DNA of 64,000 bases from Thermoplasmata archaeon. GTDB lineage: Archaea; Thermoplasmatota; Thermoplasmata; Lutacidiplasmatales; UBA184. Of the stretch, positions 7,138-15,495 are shown piece by piece; within the stretch, counting starts at the first letter, position 1; each line of letters begins with the position of its first letter. Made by a program: the position numbers and the translations under genes. Below the pieces are notes generated by a model. That model was not told the origin of the DNA and did no database searches. It saw nothing but the letters and a program-made list of their open reading frames with translations. Location of the stretch: assembly GCA_021802125.1 (NCBI GenBank), contig JAKAAX010000010.1:1-64000 (forward strand). The letters run 5' to 3'.

Positions 7138-8655
7138 TTGTCGGGTACCTCCCATCCCCCGAACATCGTGGTCGTCGTCCTGGACTGCGTCCGCGCGGAT
7201 GCGCTCGCGCTGGGCTCCCGCACGCTCTCCGGGATGCCCTTCCTCCGACGGTTCCGCTCCCAGTGCGTGGCGTTCGAACGGGCCGTGGCCCCTGCTCCAT
7301 GGACGTTGCCCTCCCACGCCAGCCTCTTCACCGGCGCCTACCCCTGGGAGCATCGGGCCCACGCCCGGGGAGGCAACTGGCTCGACTCCAGGACCCCCCG
7401 CCTGGCGGGCAAGATGCGCGCCCTGGGCTACCAGACGCTCTCCTTCTCGGCCAACGACCTTGTGAGCCCGATCACCAACCTGGTAGACGGCTTCCAGTCG
7501 GCCTACTGGGGAGGGTGGTGGGAGCTCCTGCTGCGCACCGGCCGGCGGTCGCGCGCCCCCAAGCGCTACCGCCAACCCGAGGGGCTTGAGCCCCTGCTCC
7601 GGCTCCGCAGGTCCGAGGGGGCGCGGAAGGTCCTCAAGGGGTTCTCGAAAGCGGCCTGGGCCAACACCGCCTACCTGGACCTCGGGTCGAGGATCGCCCA
7701 GCGCGTGCTCGCGCCGCAGTCCCACGGCCCTTGCCACGTGGCCCCGTGGGTGGTCCCGGAGTTCTCCCGGGCGGTGGCCCGGGTCCCCGCCTCCAAGCCG
7801 CTCTTCGGGTTCGTCAACCTCCTCGACGCCCACGAGCCGTACTACCCCAATCCCGGGGCCCTGCATGGTCTGACGGAGTGGGGCTGGTACCTGACCTCAC
7901 GCCAGGACAAGCAGGGTTGGCTCTCCCTCGAGTACGTGCCGAACGAGAAGGACCTCGTCCGCCTGCGGGCGCTCTACGAGCAGGCCGTACGCTCCATGGA
8001 TTTCTCCCTGGGCTCCATCGTCCATGCCCTGCAGAAGAGCGGCCGGTGGGAGAACACCCTGTTCGTCCTCACCGCCGACCACGGGCAGGCCTTCGGGGAG
8101 CACGGGCTCCTCTACCACGGCCTCCACGTGGCGGAGCCGCTCCTGAGGGTCCCGCTGCTCGTACGCTTCCCCGGGTCGGAAGGGCACGGCGAGCGGGTGC
8201 CCCAGTGGTCGAGCCTCGTCGACCTCGAGCCGACGCTCCTCGAGGCGGCGGGGGGCCCGGAGATGGCACGGGGCCCCGGCGTTCCGCTCTCGGAGCTCCG
8301 CCGAGGGAGGGCCCGTCCGCGGCAGGTGTTGGCCGCCTCCGAGGGCTCGACCCGCGCCTTCGGGAACGCCCCCATGGCCGCGGTCTCCCGGGAGCGGTTC
8401 GACCGGGTCCGGACGGCGGCGTACTACGGACCGATCAAGCTCCAGTTCGACGCCGTTTCCGAGAAGATCCAGGCCTTCGACGTCCTGCAGGACCCGGGAG
8501 AGACCCGGGACATCTGGGGGATGCAGCGCGGACGGGTGCTCGACCTCGAGGACCCCCTGCGACGAGCCGCCGCCATGATGTCGGTCCGCGAGGGGAGCCT
8601 GGACTCCCGCGCGAGGTCCGTGGAGGAGCGGCTGACGCGCTGGGGATACGATTGA
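7138..8655 (+). CDS. Sulfatase / phosphotransferase (alkaline phosphatase superfamily)
   Basis: A 505-aa PF00884-type hydrolase. NIVVVVLDCVRADAL carries the first metal-binding Asp; APWTLPSHASLFTG is the active-site motif; FGFVNLLDAHEPYYP is the central His-Glu segment; FVLTADHGQAFGEHGLLYHG holds the second metal-binding Asp-His. In true sulfatases the nucleophile motif is C/S-x-P-x-R; here T-L-P-S-H places Thr at the nucleophile position and His for Arg, closer to phospho-group transferases such as LtaS and EptA. I infer a surface-glycan phosphodiesterase or phosphotransferase rather than a formylglycine sulfatase. Start: TTG at 7138 with GGAGGGG 10 nt upstream. Signal peptide absent. Flanked by rhamnose genes; paralogue at 14056. 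Confidence 0.82.
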   Translation: MSGTSHPPNIVVVVLDCVRADALALGSRTLSGMPFLRRFRSQCVAFERAVAPAPWTLPSHASLFTGAYPWEHRAHARGGNWLDSRTPRLAGKMRALGYQTLSFSANDLVSPITNLVDGFQSAYWGGWWELLLRTGRRSRAPKRYRQPEGLEPLLRLRRSEGARKVLKGFSKAAWANTAYLDLGSRIAQRVLAPQSHGPCHVAPWVVPEFSRAVARVPASKPLFGFVNLLDAHEPYYPNPGALHGLTEWGWYLTSRQDKQGWLSLEYVPNEKDLVRLRALYEQAVRSMDFSLGSIVHALQKSGRWENTLFVLTADHGQAFGEHGLLYHGLHVAEPLLRVPLLVRFPGSEGHGERVPQWSSLVDLEPTLLEAAGGPEMARGPGVPLSELRRGRARPRQVLAASEGSTRAFGNAPMAAVSRERFDRVRTAAYYGPIKLQFDAVSEKIQAFDVLQDPGETRDIWGMQRGRVLDLEDPLRRAAAMMSVREGSLDSRARSVEERLTRWGYD

Positions 8656-8716
8656 GCCCAGGCCGTTCCCCCTTCGAACGAACCTTAGTAGCCCCGACGT
8701 TCTTCGCGCTTCACCC

Positions 8717-9301
8717 ATGCGCGCCCACCTCGGGACCCCGGACCTCCGCACGATCGACCCTCCCCGGGTCCGTGTGGCCGACGTCCAGGTGGTCCCCCGC
8801 CCCGTCCACCAGGACCCTCGCGGCTTCCTCGTCGAGACGCTGCGGTCCGACGACGCGACATTCGGGGAGCGGCCGTTCTCCATGACCTACACCTCGCTCA
8901 CCGTCGCCGGGGAGATGCGCGACCGGGACCGTTGGCACTTCCACCGCCATCAGCAGGACCGGTTCGTGGTGGTCCTCGGCGAAATGGTGCTCGCCCTCTA
9001 CGACGCCAGGACCGGGAGCCGCACCCACGGTCGGCTCGACCTCCTCCGCATGGCGGGAGCCTCTCCGCTCCGGCCGCAGTCGTCGGAGAAGGGGGAGATG
9101 CTGACGCATCTGGTGAGCGTCCCGGAGGGGATCTACCACGCCATCGGGAACCTGCACCCGTCGGACCCCGTCGTGATCCAGAACTTCCCCACGAGACTCT
9201 ACGACGCGAAGGACGAGGGACGCGTCCCCTTCTCCGAGGTGCCGCTTGCGTCGGACGGCGGCCGACCGTTCTCCTGGGACCGGGTGGAGGTCGTGCGTTG
9301 A
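8717..9301 (+). CDS. rmlC: dTDP-4-dehydrorhamnose 3,5-epimerase-like cupin
   Basis: A 194-aa RmlC-type cupin. HQDPRGFLVETLR is the family's D-x-R-G-x-F-x-E motif, and RWHFHRHQQDRFVVVLGEM contains the H-x-H catalytic/binding histidines followed by the cupin strand LALYDARTG; EGIYHAIGNL is the third conserved segment (usually P-x-G-x-x-H-x-F). It is expected to epimerise C3 and C5 of dTDP-4-keto-6-deoxyglucose; some relatives act on one carbon or on GDP/UDP sugars, so substrate rests on the rml context. TATA-like CCTTAGTA (8683-8690) lies about 30 nt before ATG 8717. Its TGA overlaps the TTG of rmlA (TTGA), indicating translational coupling. Confidence 0.86.
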   Translation: MRAHLGTPDLRTIDPPRVRVADVQVVPRPVHQDPRGFLVETLRSDDATFGERPFSMTYTSLTVAGEMRDRDRWHFHRHQQDRFVVVLGEMVLALYDARTGSRTHGRLDLLRMAGASPLRPQSSEKGEMLTHLVSVPEGIYHAIGNLHPSDPVVIQNFPTRLYDAKDEGRVPFSEVPLASDGGRPFSWDRVEVVR

Positions 9302-10389
9302 AGGGTCTCCTCTTGGCGGGGGGCCGCGGGACCCGGCTGAGGCCGCTCACGTTCACCGGGAACAAGCACATGCTTCCCGTCGCCAACCGCCCGATCCTCT
9401 ACTGGGGCCTCGACCACCTCCGGGAGGCGGGGATCGAAGAGGTGGGGATCGTCCTGGGACCTCTGCGCGAAGGCATCGAGGCCGGCGTGGGGGACGGCTC
9501 GACCTTCGGGCTCAAGGTCACCTACATCCAGCAGGGCGAGCCAAAGGGGCTCGCCCACGCCATCCTCTGTTCCCGGGACTTCCTCGGCGACGACCCGTTC
9601 CTGATGTACCTCGGGGACAACATGCTCGAGCACGGGCTCCGGCCGTACGTCGAACGGTTCGCCCGGGGTGACGCCTCGGCGGTGGTGGGGGCGGTGCCGG
9701 TCCGGGACGCCTCTCACTACGGCGTGGTCGAGCTCGGGTCGAAGGACCAGATCGTCTCGATCGAGGAGAAGCCTTCGTCGCCGAAGAGCGACCTCGCGCT
9801 CATCGGGGCCTACCTCTTCTCCCCCGAGGTCCACGACGTCGTCCGGGGGCTCCAGCCCTCCTCCCGAGGCGAGCTCGAGATCACCGACGCGATACGCGGT
9901 CTGGAGGAGCGCACGCACCGGGTCCGCGTCCTGCACCTGGACGGGTGGTGGAAGGACACGGGCCGTCCGGAGGACCTCCTCGAGGCGAACGAGCGCGTGC
10001 TCGCGAGCCGCCCGCGCTCCTTTTTCGTGGCCAGTGGCCACGTCGACCCCGCGGCGCACGTGAGCGGTCACGTGGGCCTGGCGGCGGGGGCGGTGATCGG
10101 CCCTGGATGCACCGTGCGGGGCCCGGCGGTGCTCGGCGAGGGGGTCCGGATCGAGGAGGGAGCGTACGTGGGTCCCTACACCTCCATCGGGAAGGGGAGC
10201 GTGGTCCGCCGCGCGGAGATCGAGCGGAGCATCCTGATGGAAGAGGTCCAGGTCGACGTGGGGCTGAGGATCATCGACAGCATCCTCGGGCGCGGCTGCC
10301 GCGTCGTCGAACGGGAACGGACCCCCCGGGGCGCCGCCTTCGTCATGGGCGACGCCGGGAAGGTCGTGCTCCCTTCACCCCGGGACTGA
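9298..10389 (+). CDS. rmlA: Glucose-1-phosphate thymidylyltransferase with left-handed beta-helix domain
   Basis: A 363-aa archaeal-type RmlA, making dTDP-glucose from glucose-1-phosphate and dTTP. LLAGGRGTRLRPLTFTGNKH is the nucleotide-binding signature with the catalytic Arg and Lys; YLGDNMLEHG is the metal-binding Asp segment; VVELGSKDQIVSIEEKP and GYLF-like IGAYLFSP follow; WWKDTGRPEDLLEAN is the sugar-binding region. Residues from about 245 onward show hexapeptide-type repeats (AAHVSGHVGLAAGAVIGPG, GPYTSIGKGSVVRRAEI), the left-handed helix found in long archaeal homologues. TTG at 9298 is preceded by GGAGGT (9286-9291) and overlaps the rmlC stop. Convergent 15-nt overlap with the next gene. 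Confidence 0.92.
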   Translation: MKGLLLAGGRGTRLRPLTFTGNKHMLPVANRPILYWGLDHLREAGIEEVGIVLGPLREGIEAGVGDGSTFGLKVTYIQQGEPKGLAHAILCSRDFLGDDPFLMYLGDNMLEHGLRPYVERFARGDASAVVGAVPVRDASHYGVVELGSKDQIVSIEEKPSSPKSDLALIGAYLFSPEVHDVVRGLQPSSRGELEITDAIRGLEERTHRVRVLHLDGWWKDTGRPEDLLEANERVLASRPRSFFVASGHVDPAAHVSGHVGLAAGAVIGPGCTVRGPAVLGEGVRIEEGAYVGPYTSIGKGSVVRRAEIERSILMEEVQVDVGLRIIDSILGRGCRVVERERTPRGAAFVMGDAGKVVLPSPRD

Positions 10390-11601
10390 GAGCGAGGAGG
10401 AAGGGGGCGGGCCCCCTGCACCCGGCGAGGAGCGTGCGTCCAGGCGTCGGCGGAGCTCCACCTCGAAGGCCCCCACGAGCCCGTCCCAGTCGAAATCCCG
10501 GGCCCTGGCGCGGGCGGCGGAGGAGAGACGCGTCCGCTCGCCCTCGTCCGCGAGCGCCCGCTCGAGGACCTGCGCGAGGGCTTCGGGATCGCCCACGGGA
10601 TAGCAGCGACCGGTCCGGCCTTCCTCGACGAGGTCCCCCGCGCCGAAGACCTCGGGGAATTGCGGCCGCCCCACGACGGGGAGGGCACCGGCGAGCATCG
10701 CCTCGAGCGTGGCGAGCGAGAACCCCTCGCGCTCGGAGGGGAGGACGAAGACCTTCGCCCGCGAGAGCATCTCCATCCTCCGCGCTTCGCTGACGCGTCC
10801 GGGAAGGTCCACCCGGCCCTCGAGCCCGAGCGGACGGAGGGCGTCCCGCAGGACCGGGGCCATCGGGCCCTCTCCCACGACAGCGGCCCGGCCCTTCCAC
10901 CCCCGGGAAGCGAGGATCCCCAGCGCGCGCAGCAGCTCCCCCTGCCGCTTGATCGGCACGAGCCTCCCCACGGTGATGACGTCGAGGTCCCTCGGGGGCG
11001 CCGGCGAGGGGAGCAGGCTCTCGAGCCGCGGGACGTCCATCCCGTTGGAGAAGAGGAGGACCTCTCGGTACCCGTACCCGCTGCGCAGCGCCTCGGCCGT
11101 GGCGCGGCTCACCGGCAGCGCGGCGTCCGACCAGGCGAGGCCCTGGGAGAGCATCCAGCGCGACAGGCGCAGCGAGGCCGGGCCGAGCGCCCCCCGGAAC
11201 GGGGAGTAGTGGACCCAGGCCTCGTCGACCTTCAGGAGGCGGAGGAAGGAGCGCTCGCGCACCCAGCGCCCCATGAACGGGAGGTGCGAGAACGGCATCG
11301 CCTCGACGAGGAGCGCGTCCGGGCGCCAGGGACCGAGCGGGTCGTGCGCGAGCATCGGCCCGAAGATGGCGGGTTGGAGGGGCCCCCGCGTCCCGGACCG
11401 GTCCGGGTACGGCCCCATGGGGAAGGCCCGAACGAGTTCGACCCCTTCGACCTCGAGGCGCGGTTGCGGCAGGCTCGTGAAGATGCGGATCGTGTGCCGC
11501 TTCGCGAGGCGCCGCGCGATCTCCCAGAGGACGGTCTGGTACCCTCCGCCGAAGACCGGCCCGCACATGTCGGTGAGGATCCCGATCCGCAGCGTCTCCA
11601 T
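10375..11601 (-). CDS. Glycosyltransferase family 4
   Basis: A 408-aa GT-B-fold retaining glycosyltransferase. N-terminal METLRIGILTDMCGPVFGGG is the acceptor-side Rossmann start with Gly-rich loop; DVITVGRLVPIKRQGELLRA is the linker/donor-domain motif; VFVLPSEREGFSLATLEAM contains the E-x7-E donor-sugar motif, followed by AGALPVVGRPQFPEVF. It presumably transfers a hexose or rhamnose to a lipid-linked or surface glycan, at the cytoplasmic face. ATG at 11601 is 30-34 nt downstream (minus strand) of the TATA-like CCTTATCC (11632-11639), fixing the start and rejecting an N-terminal extension. Substrate cannot be read. Confidence 0.87.
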   Translation of the reverse strand: METLRIGILTDMCGPVFGGGYQTVLWEIARRLAKRHTIRIFTSLPQPRLEVEGVELVRAFPMGPYPDRSGTRGPLQPAIFGPMLAHDPLGPWRPDALLVEAMPFSHLPFMGRWVRERSFLRLLKVDEAWVHYSPFRGALGPASLRLSRWMLSQGLAWSDAALPVSRATAEALRSGYGYREVLLFSNGMDVPRLESLLPSPAPPRDLDVITVGRLVPIKRQGELLRALGILASRGWKGRAAVVGEGPMAPVLRDALRPLGLEGRVDLPGRVSEARRMEMLSRAKVFVLPSEREGFSLATLEAMLAGALPVVGRPQFPEVFGAGDLVEEGRTGRCYPVGDPEALAQVLERALADEGERTRLSSAARARARDFDWDGLVGAFEVELRRRLDARSSPGAGGPPPSSSLSVPG

Positions 11602-11631
11602 GACCGGCGGTCCGGCGAACGGGAGCCGAGG

Positions 11632-11678
11632 GATAAGGCGGTGGAGGGGAGGCGCGCGCGTCCCGGGGGCACCTATAT
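11632..11678. promoter_or_regulatory. Divergent TATA-like elements for GT4 and DUF2079 genes
   Basis: GGATAAGG (11631-11638) is a minus-strand TATA-like box about 33 nt before the glycosyltransferase ATG at 11601. CTATATGG (11673-11680) is a plus-strand TATA-like box about 42 nt before the GTG at 11718, which would leave a short leader of roughly 15 nt. These are the only AT-rich patches in the interval. Confidence 0.45.
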
Positions 11679-11717
11679 GGCCCCCTCCACCGCTCCCCTC
11701 GACCGGATCCCACACCC

Positions 11718-13970
11718 GTGCCGAGACCGGGAAGGGGGAAGCCTCCGGTCGAACCGGCGGCTCCCGAGAGCCGTACGGGGTCGAAGTCTCCCCCGGACGG
11801 TCCGCCCACCGAGGGAGGGGCGGGCTCCGCAGCGACCCCCCGTACCCGCGGGCTCCTGCGCCATCCGTCGCTCGGGGCCTGGGTCGCGGTGCTCGGGGCG
11901 GCGGTCGCCTACGCGAGCTTCCTGGGCGAGCTTTGCACGCTGAAGTACCAGGATTTCCTCACCTTCGCCTACGACCTGGGCAACTACAACCAGATCTTCT
12001 GGACCACCGCGGAAGGCCACCAGTTCTTCTTCACCACGGCGAACTCGGTCCAGGGGAGCCACGGCTGGGTGGTCCTCGGTCACTTCTCCCCGATCTTCGT
12101 CCTGCTCGTGCCCCTCTATGCGATCGCTCCGGGGCCTCCGGCGCTGCTCTTCCTGCAGGCGGGCGCCCTCGCCGCGGGAGCGCTCCCCACCTTCGGGCTC
12201 GCCCAGCGCCTGCTCCGCTCGGACCGTTGGGCCCTGGGGATGGCCGCGGTCTACCTCGCGACCCCGCTCACGTTCTGGCCGGCGTGGTACGACTTCCACC
12301 CGGAGGTCTTCATGGTGGCGCCGATCCTGGGCGTGTTCTATTTCCTCGAGTTGAAGCGCCCCGTCCCCCTCCTCGTGTGCCTCGTCCTCGGTCTGATGTC
12401 GGTGGAGACGGCCGCGCCGTTCGTCCTCGCGTTCTTCGCCATCGCCCTCGTCCCGTCGGGCTGGGAGTGGCTGCGGCGGCGCGGCGGCCTGTTCGACGAC
12501 CGGCTCCACTGGTTGGGGTTCCTGGTCACCGGTGCCTACCTCGTCCTCTCCTTCGAGGTCGCGGTGCACAACTCCGTGCTCGGCGCGACGTTCGGAGGCG
12601 CGTTCGACTACTGGCCGCAGCTGGGCGCGGCGACGGCCTACCAGGTGTACCCCATGGCCCTGCTCCATCCGGGAGCGATCCTCCCCGCCCTGTCGATCTT
12701 TGGCGAGCAGAAGGCGGTCTACGTCCTGCTCGCGTTGGGCTCCCTCGGGTTCCTTCCGCTCCTGGGCCCGTGGAAGTACACGGTCCCGGGGTACCTCTGG
12801 ATCGGGCTCATCGTGCTCTCGGCCAATGCGGACTTCTTCTACACGGGGGACATGTACGCCTGCTATCTCCTCCCGTTCTTCATCGCGGCGACGGTGGCGG
12901 CCCTCGCCCGGGCGCGCAAGTGGTCCGAGCGCCGCGCCGAGCGAGCTCCGAAGGAAGCCCCATCGGCGGAACGAGCCCTTCGCGTGCACCACCGTTGGAG
13001 AGCGTCCGCCCCGGCGCTGGGCCTCCTCACGCTGCTCCTGACCGGCGTGGTCGTCACGAACGTGATCGCGAGCCCGCTCGCCTCCCAGCCGATCGACCTG
13101 TTCTGGGCGACGCCGTCGGGATGGCCCGACTTCACGGCCCACGATGCGTGGACGGCGAAGGTCCTCGCGCTCGTGCCTTCCAACGCCGGCATCGTCTGCG
13201 ACGGGAAGGACTTCTCCATGGTCTCCGACCGGGCGAACGCCTGGGTCACACCGTGGGCCGCAGCGCTGGTCAAGGGACAGACGCTCGCCGGGCTGCTGGA
13301 CAATGCGATCAACCGATCGACCTACATCCTGCTCGACTGGCGCCTCGCCTACCAGGACTCCGCGCTGACCCTCCAGTACGGGAACTTCTCCGACTTCGGG
13401 CTCCTCGCGGCGGCGGACGGGACCTATCTCTGGGAGCGGGGATACTCCGGACCGCTGCAGGTGTGGGACCCCTGGACGATGGCGCTCGCGGGCGGGGACA
13501 CGAACGCGGGCGACGCGGTCGTGGACCCGGGGAACGCGACCGCGCTCGGGCCCTCCCTGTACCACGCCCCCGGGACCTCCAACGGGACGTTGCTCTGGAC
13601 CGGGCTCGGGGTGAGGAACCTCCCGCCGGGGAACTATTCGCTCAGGGCCTGGGTCTCCGTGAGCTCCCCCCAGCCGGGAACCCAGCTCGCGATCTCCACC
13701 GCGGTAACGCCGATCTACTACCAGGCCGTCGCCCGCACGAACTACACGGGGGTGGGGAAGTTCTACTTCGTGGTCGTCCCGTCCCCGTCGAGCTACCTGC
13801 CCGGGTCCCCGGCCGTCGTGAGCACGTCGGAGGGAGTCCCGACCACGGGGAACGTGACGCTGGTCTTCTCCTGGAACGGCCTGGGGATCCTCACCAACTA
13901 CGGATGGGCGCTCTCCCCGTCGAGCTCCGTCCGGCTGTATTCGCTCACGCTCCAGCAGCTCTCTCCATGA
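11718..13970 (+). CDS. DUF2079 polytopic membrane protein
   Basis: A 750-aa protein. A 50-residue Pro/Ser-rich cytoplasmic N-terminus precedes the first helix (GAWVAVLGAAVAYASFLGEL), then the DUF2079 hallmark TFAYDLGNYNQIFWTT and WYDFHPEVFMVAPILGVFYF; about ten to twelve further helices run to residue ~460. The last ~280 residues form a soluble, presumably extracellular beta-rich region with NGTLLW, NYSLRAW and other sequons. DUF2079 proteins are widespread in archaea near glycan genes and resemble GT-C enzymes in topology (Asp-rich loop between helices 1 and 2); a role as polyprenyl-phosphate-sugar-dependent transferase is inference. A paralogue with the same layout is at 27068. Confidence 0.85.
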   Translation: MPRPGRGKPPVEPAAPESRTGSKSPPDGPPTEGGAGSAATPRTRGLLRHPSLGAWVAVLGAAVAYASFLGELCTLKYQDFLTFAYDLGNYNQIFWTTAEGHQFFFTTANSVQGSHGWVVLGHFSPIFVLLVPLYAIAPGPPALLFLQAGALAAGALPTFGLAQRLLRSDRWALGMAAVYLATPLTFWPAWYDFHPEVFMVAPILGVFYFLELKRPVPLLVCLVLGLMSVETAAPFVLAFFAIALVPSGWEWLRRRGGLFDDRLHWLGFLVTGAYLVLSFEVAVHNSVLGATFGGAFDYWPQLGAATAYQVYPMALLHPGAILPALSIFGEQKAVYVLLALGSLGFLPLLGPWKYTVPGYLWIGLIVLSANADFFYTGDMYACYLLPFFIAATVAALARARKWSERRAERAPKEAPSAERALRVHHRWRASAPALGLLTLLLTGVVVTNVIASPLASQPIDLFWATPSGWPDFTAHDAWTAKVLALVPSNAGIVCDGKDFSMVSDRANAWVTPWAAALVKGQTLAGLLDNAINRSTYILLDWRLAYQDSALTLQYGNFSDFGLLAAADGTYLWERGYSGPLQVWDPWTMALAGGDTNAGDAVVDPGNATALGPSLYHAPGTSNGTLLWTGLGVRNLPPGNYSLRAWVSVSSPQPGTQLAISTAVTPIYYQAVARTNYTGVGKFYFVVVPSPSSYLPGSPAVVSTSEGVPTTGNVTLVFSWNGLGILTNYGWALSPSSSVRLYSLTLQQLSP

Positions 13971-14055
13971 TCGACGCGCTCTTCCACGGCCGAAGCCGCC
14001 GCCGTCGCGGGCTCGCGTCGGGGGCCGAGGCCGCGGCCGGAGGTCCCCCCCGAGC

Positions 14056-15495
14056 ATGAGGAACCTGGTCGTGATCGTGGCGGACACCCTGCGCCGGCCT
14101 TCCACGGTCCCGGGCTACGGCGGGAAGAGCACGATGCCGTTCCTCGAGGGGGCCTCGCCCGGAGCGGAGGTCTTTCCGACGGCCATCGCGAGCTCGCCCT
14201 GGACGCTCCCGTCCCACGCAAGCCTCCTCGCGGGCTCGGACCCGTGGCAGGTCCACTGGCACGGCGCCCAGATCCGGGCGCCCCGGGGACCGACCCTCGC
14301 CGACCGGTTCCGGGAAGCGGGAGGGGAATCGGCCGCCTACTCGGCGAACGGGCTCCTCGCGCCGGAGTACGGCTTCCTCCGGGAGTACGGGTCCTTGAAC
14401 CGCTACGCGCTCAACCGGACCGTCGCGCCTTGGGCCTGGGAGGCCCTCCACCCCCTCGCCCAAGCAGGGCCCCGAGAGGGAGGACGTCTCCTGGGCGAAA
14501 CCGGGGGCGCAGGGGGCGCGGCGGGCGCTCCGTCCCAGGAGGGCGCTGCCGCCGGCCCCGGCTCGCGCGTCGCCGGGTCCCTCGCGGACCTGGGCGTGCG
14601 CTTCCTCCTCAGCGGCCGCATGCTCATCTCCGGCGTGGACCGCTACCTCCGGCGGCGACGGAGCGACAAGCCCCTCCACCTCTTCGTGAACCTGATGGAG
14701 ACCCACGAACCCTACCGGCTCCGCCCCTCCGCCGGGGGAGGGCCGGTCCCGAAGGACTTCTCGCTCCCGATGATGAGCCTCGCTCCGCGAACGGCGCGGC
14801 TCACCTCGGTCCCCGAGGCGCGCGGATGGGTCGAGGAGGGCTACCTCAGGACCCTGACGCAGCTCGACCAGCGCCTCTCCGAGGTCTTCGAGGTCCTCGC
14901 CCGTCGCGGCGTGCTCCGCGACGCCTGGGTGGTGCTCCTCAGCGACCACGGCCAGGCCCTGGGCGAACAGGGCTTCTTCGGCCACGGCCACTCGCTCCAG
15001 GACGAGATCGTCCGGGTCCCCTGTGCGCTCTGGCGGTTCCGCAGGAACGAGGGGGTCCGGGACCGAGCGCCGTACGCCGAGCCCTTCGACCTGCGGCATC
15101 TCCACGATGCGCTCCTCGGGAGCCTCGAAGAGGGAGGGGAGGGAGGCCTGCCGGCGGCGCTGGGAAAGGCCGTTGCCGAGCGCGGCCCGCCGCTCTCCTA
15201 CTGGGAGGGACCCGACCTCCTCGACGTGGGGACCTCGAGACCCGAGTCCGAGCGGCGACCGCTCGTCCGGAGGCTCCGGATCTGGAAGGGCGACCGGGAC
15301 GTGGTGGTCGAGCAGGGGCTCGTCGAGGAGCGCGGACGCATCCTCTACCGGCCGCGACCGGAGGACCCGCGGACCGACGAGCTTGTCGAAGAGGCCGGGA
15401 GGATCCTCGAGCGCTCCGCGCCCGGGACGCTCCCTCCCGGCGCTTCGAACCGGAACGAGGTGGAGCGACGACTTCGTTCCTGGGGGTACGCGTGA
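14056..15495 (+). CDS. Sulfatase / phosphotransferase (alkaline phosphatase superfamily), second copy
   Basis: A 479-aa paralogue of the enzyme at 7138. NLVVIVADTLRRPSTVPGYG contains the N-terminal metal Asp; SSPWTLPSHASLLAGSDPW again puts Thr where sulfatases carry the formylglycine Cys/Ser; HLFVNLMETHEPYRL and VVLLSDHGQALGEQGFFGHG complete the metal site. A Gly/Ala-rich insertion (residues about 135-175) separates the halves. Acts probably on phosphate or sulfate esters of surface glycans; cytosolic because no signal sequence is seen. It follows the DUF2079 gene by 85 nt and its TGA overlaps the GTG of the following glycosyltransferase (GTGA), so the two are coupled. Confidence 0.82.
   Translation: MRNLVVIVADTLRRPSTVPGYGGKSTMPFLEGASPGAEVFPTAIASSPWTLPSHASLLAGSDPWQVHWHGAQIRAPRGPTLADRFREAGGESAAYSANGLLAPEYGFLREYGSLNRYALNRTVAPWAWEALHPLAQAGPREGGRLLGETGGAGGAAGAPSQEGAAAGPGSRVAGSLADLGVRFLLSGRMLISGVDRYLRRRRSDKPLHLFVNLMETHEPYRLRPSAGGGPVPKDFSLPMMSLAPRTARLTSVPEARGWVEEGYLRTLTQLDQRLSEVFEVLARRGVLRDAWVVLLSDHGQALGEQGFFGHGHSLQDEIVRVPCALWRFRRNEGVRDRAPYAEPFDLRHLHDALLGSLEEGGEGGLPAALGKAVAERGPPLSYWEGPDLLDVGTSRPESERRPLVRRLRIWKGDRDVVVEQGLVEERGRILYRPRPEDPRTDELVEEAGRILERSAPGTLPPGASNRNEVERRLRSWGYA

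Noticed and set aside
7138..8655. Annotation as formylglycine-dependent arylsulfatase
   Set aside because: The C/S-x-P-x-R motif is absent; Thr and His replace the key residues, so only superfamily level is claimed.
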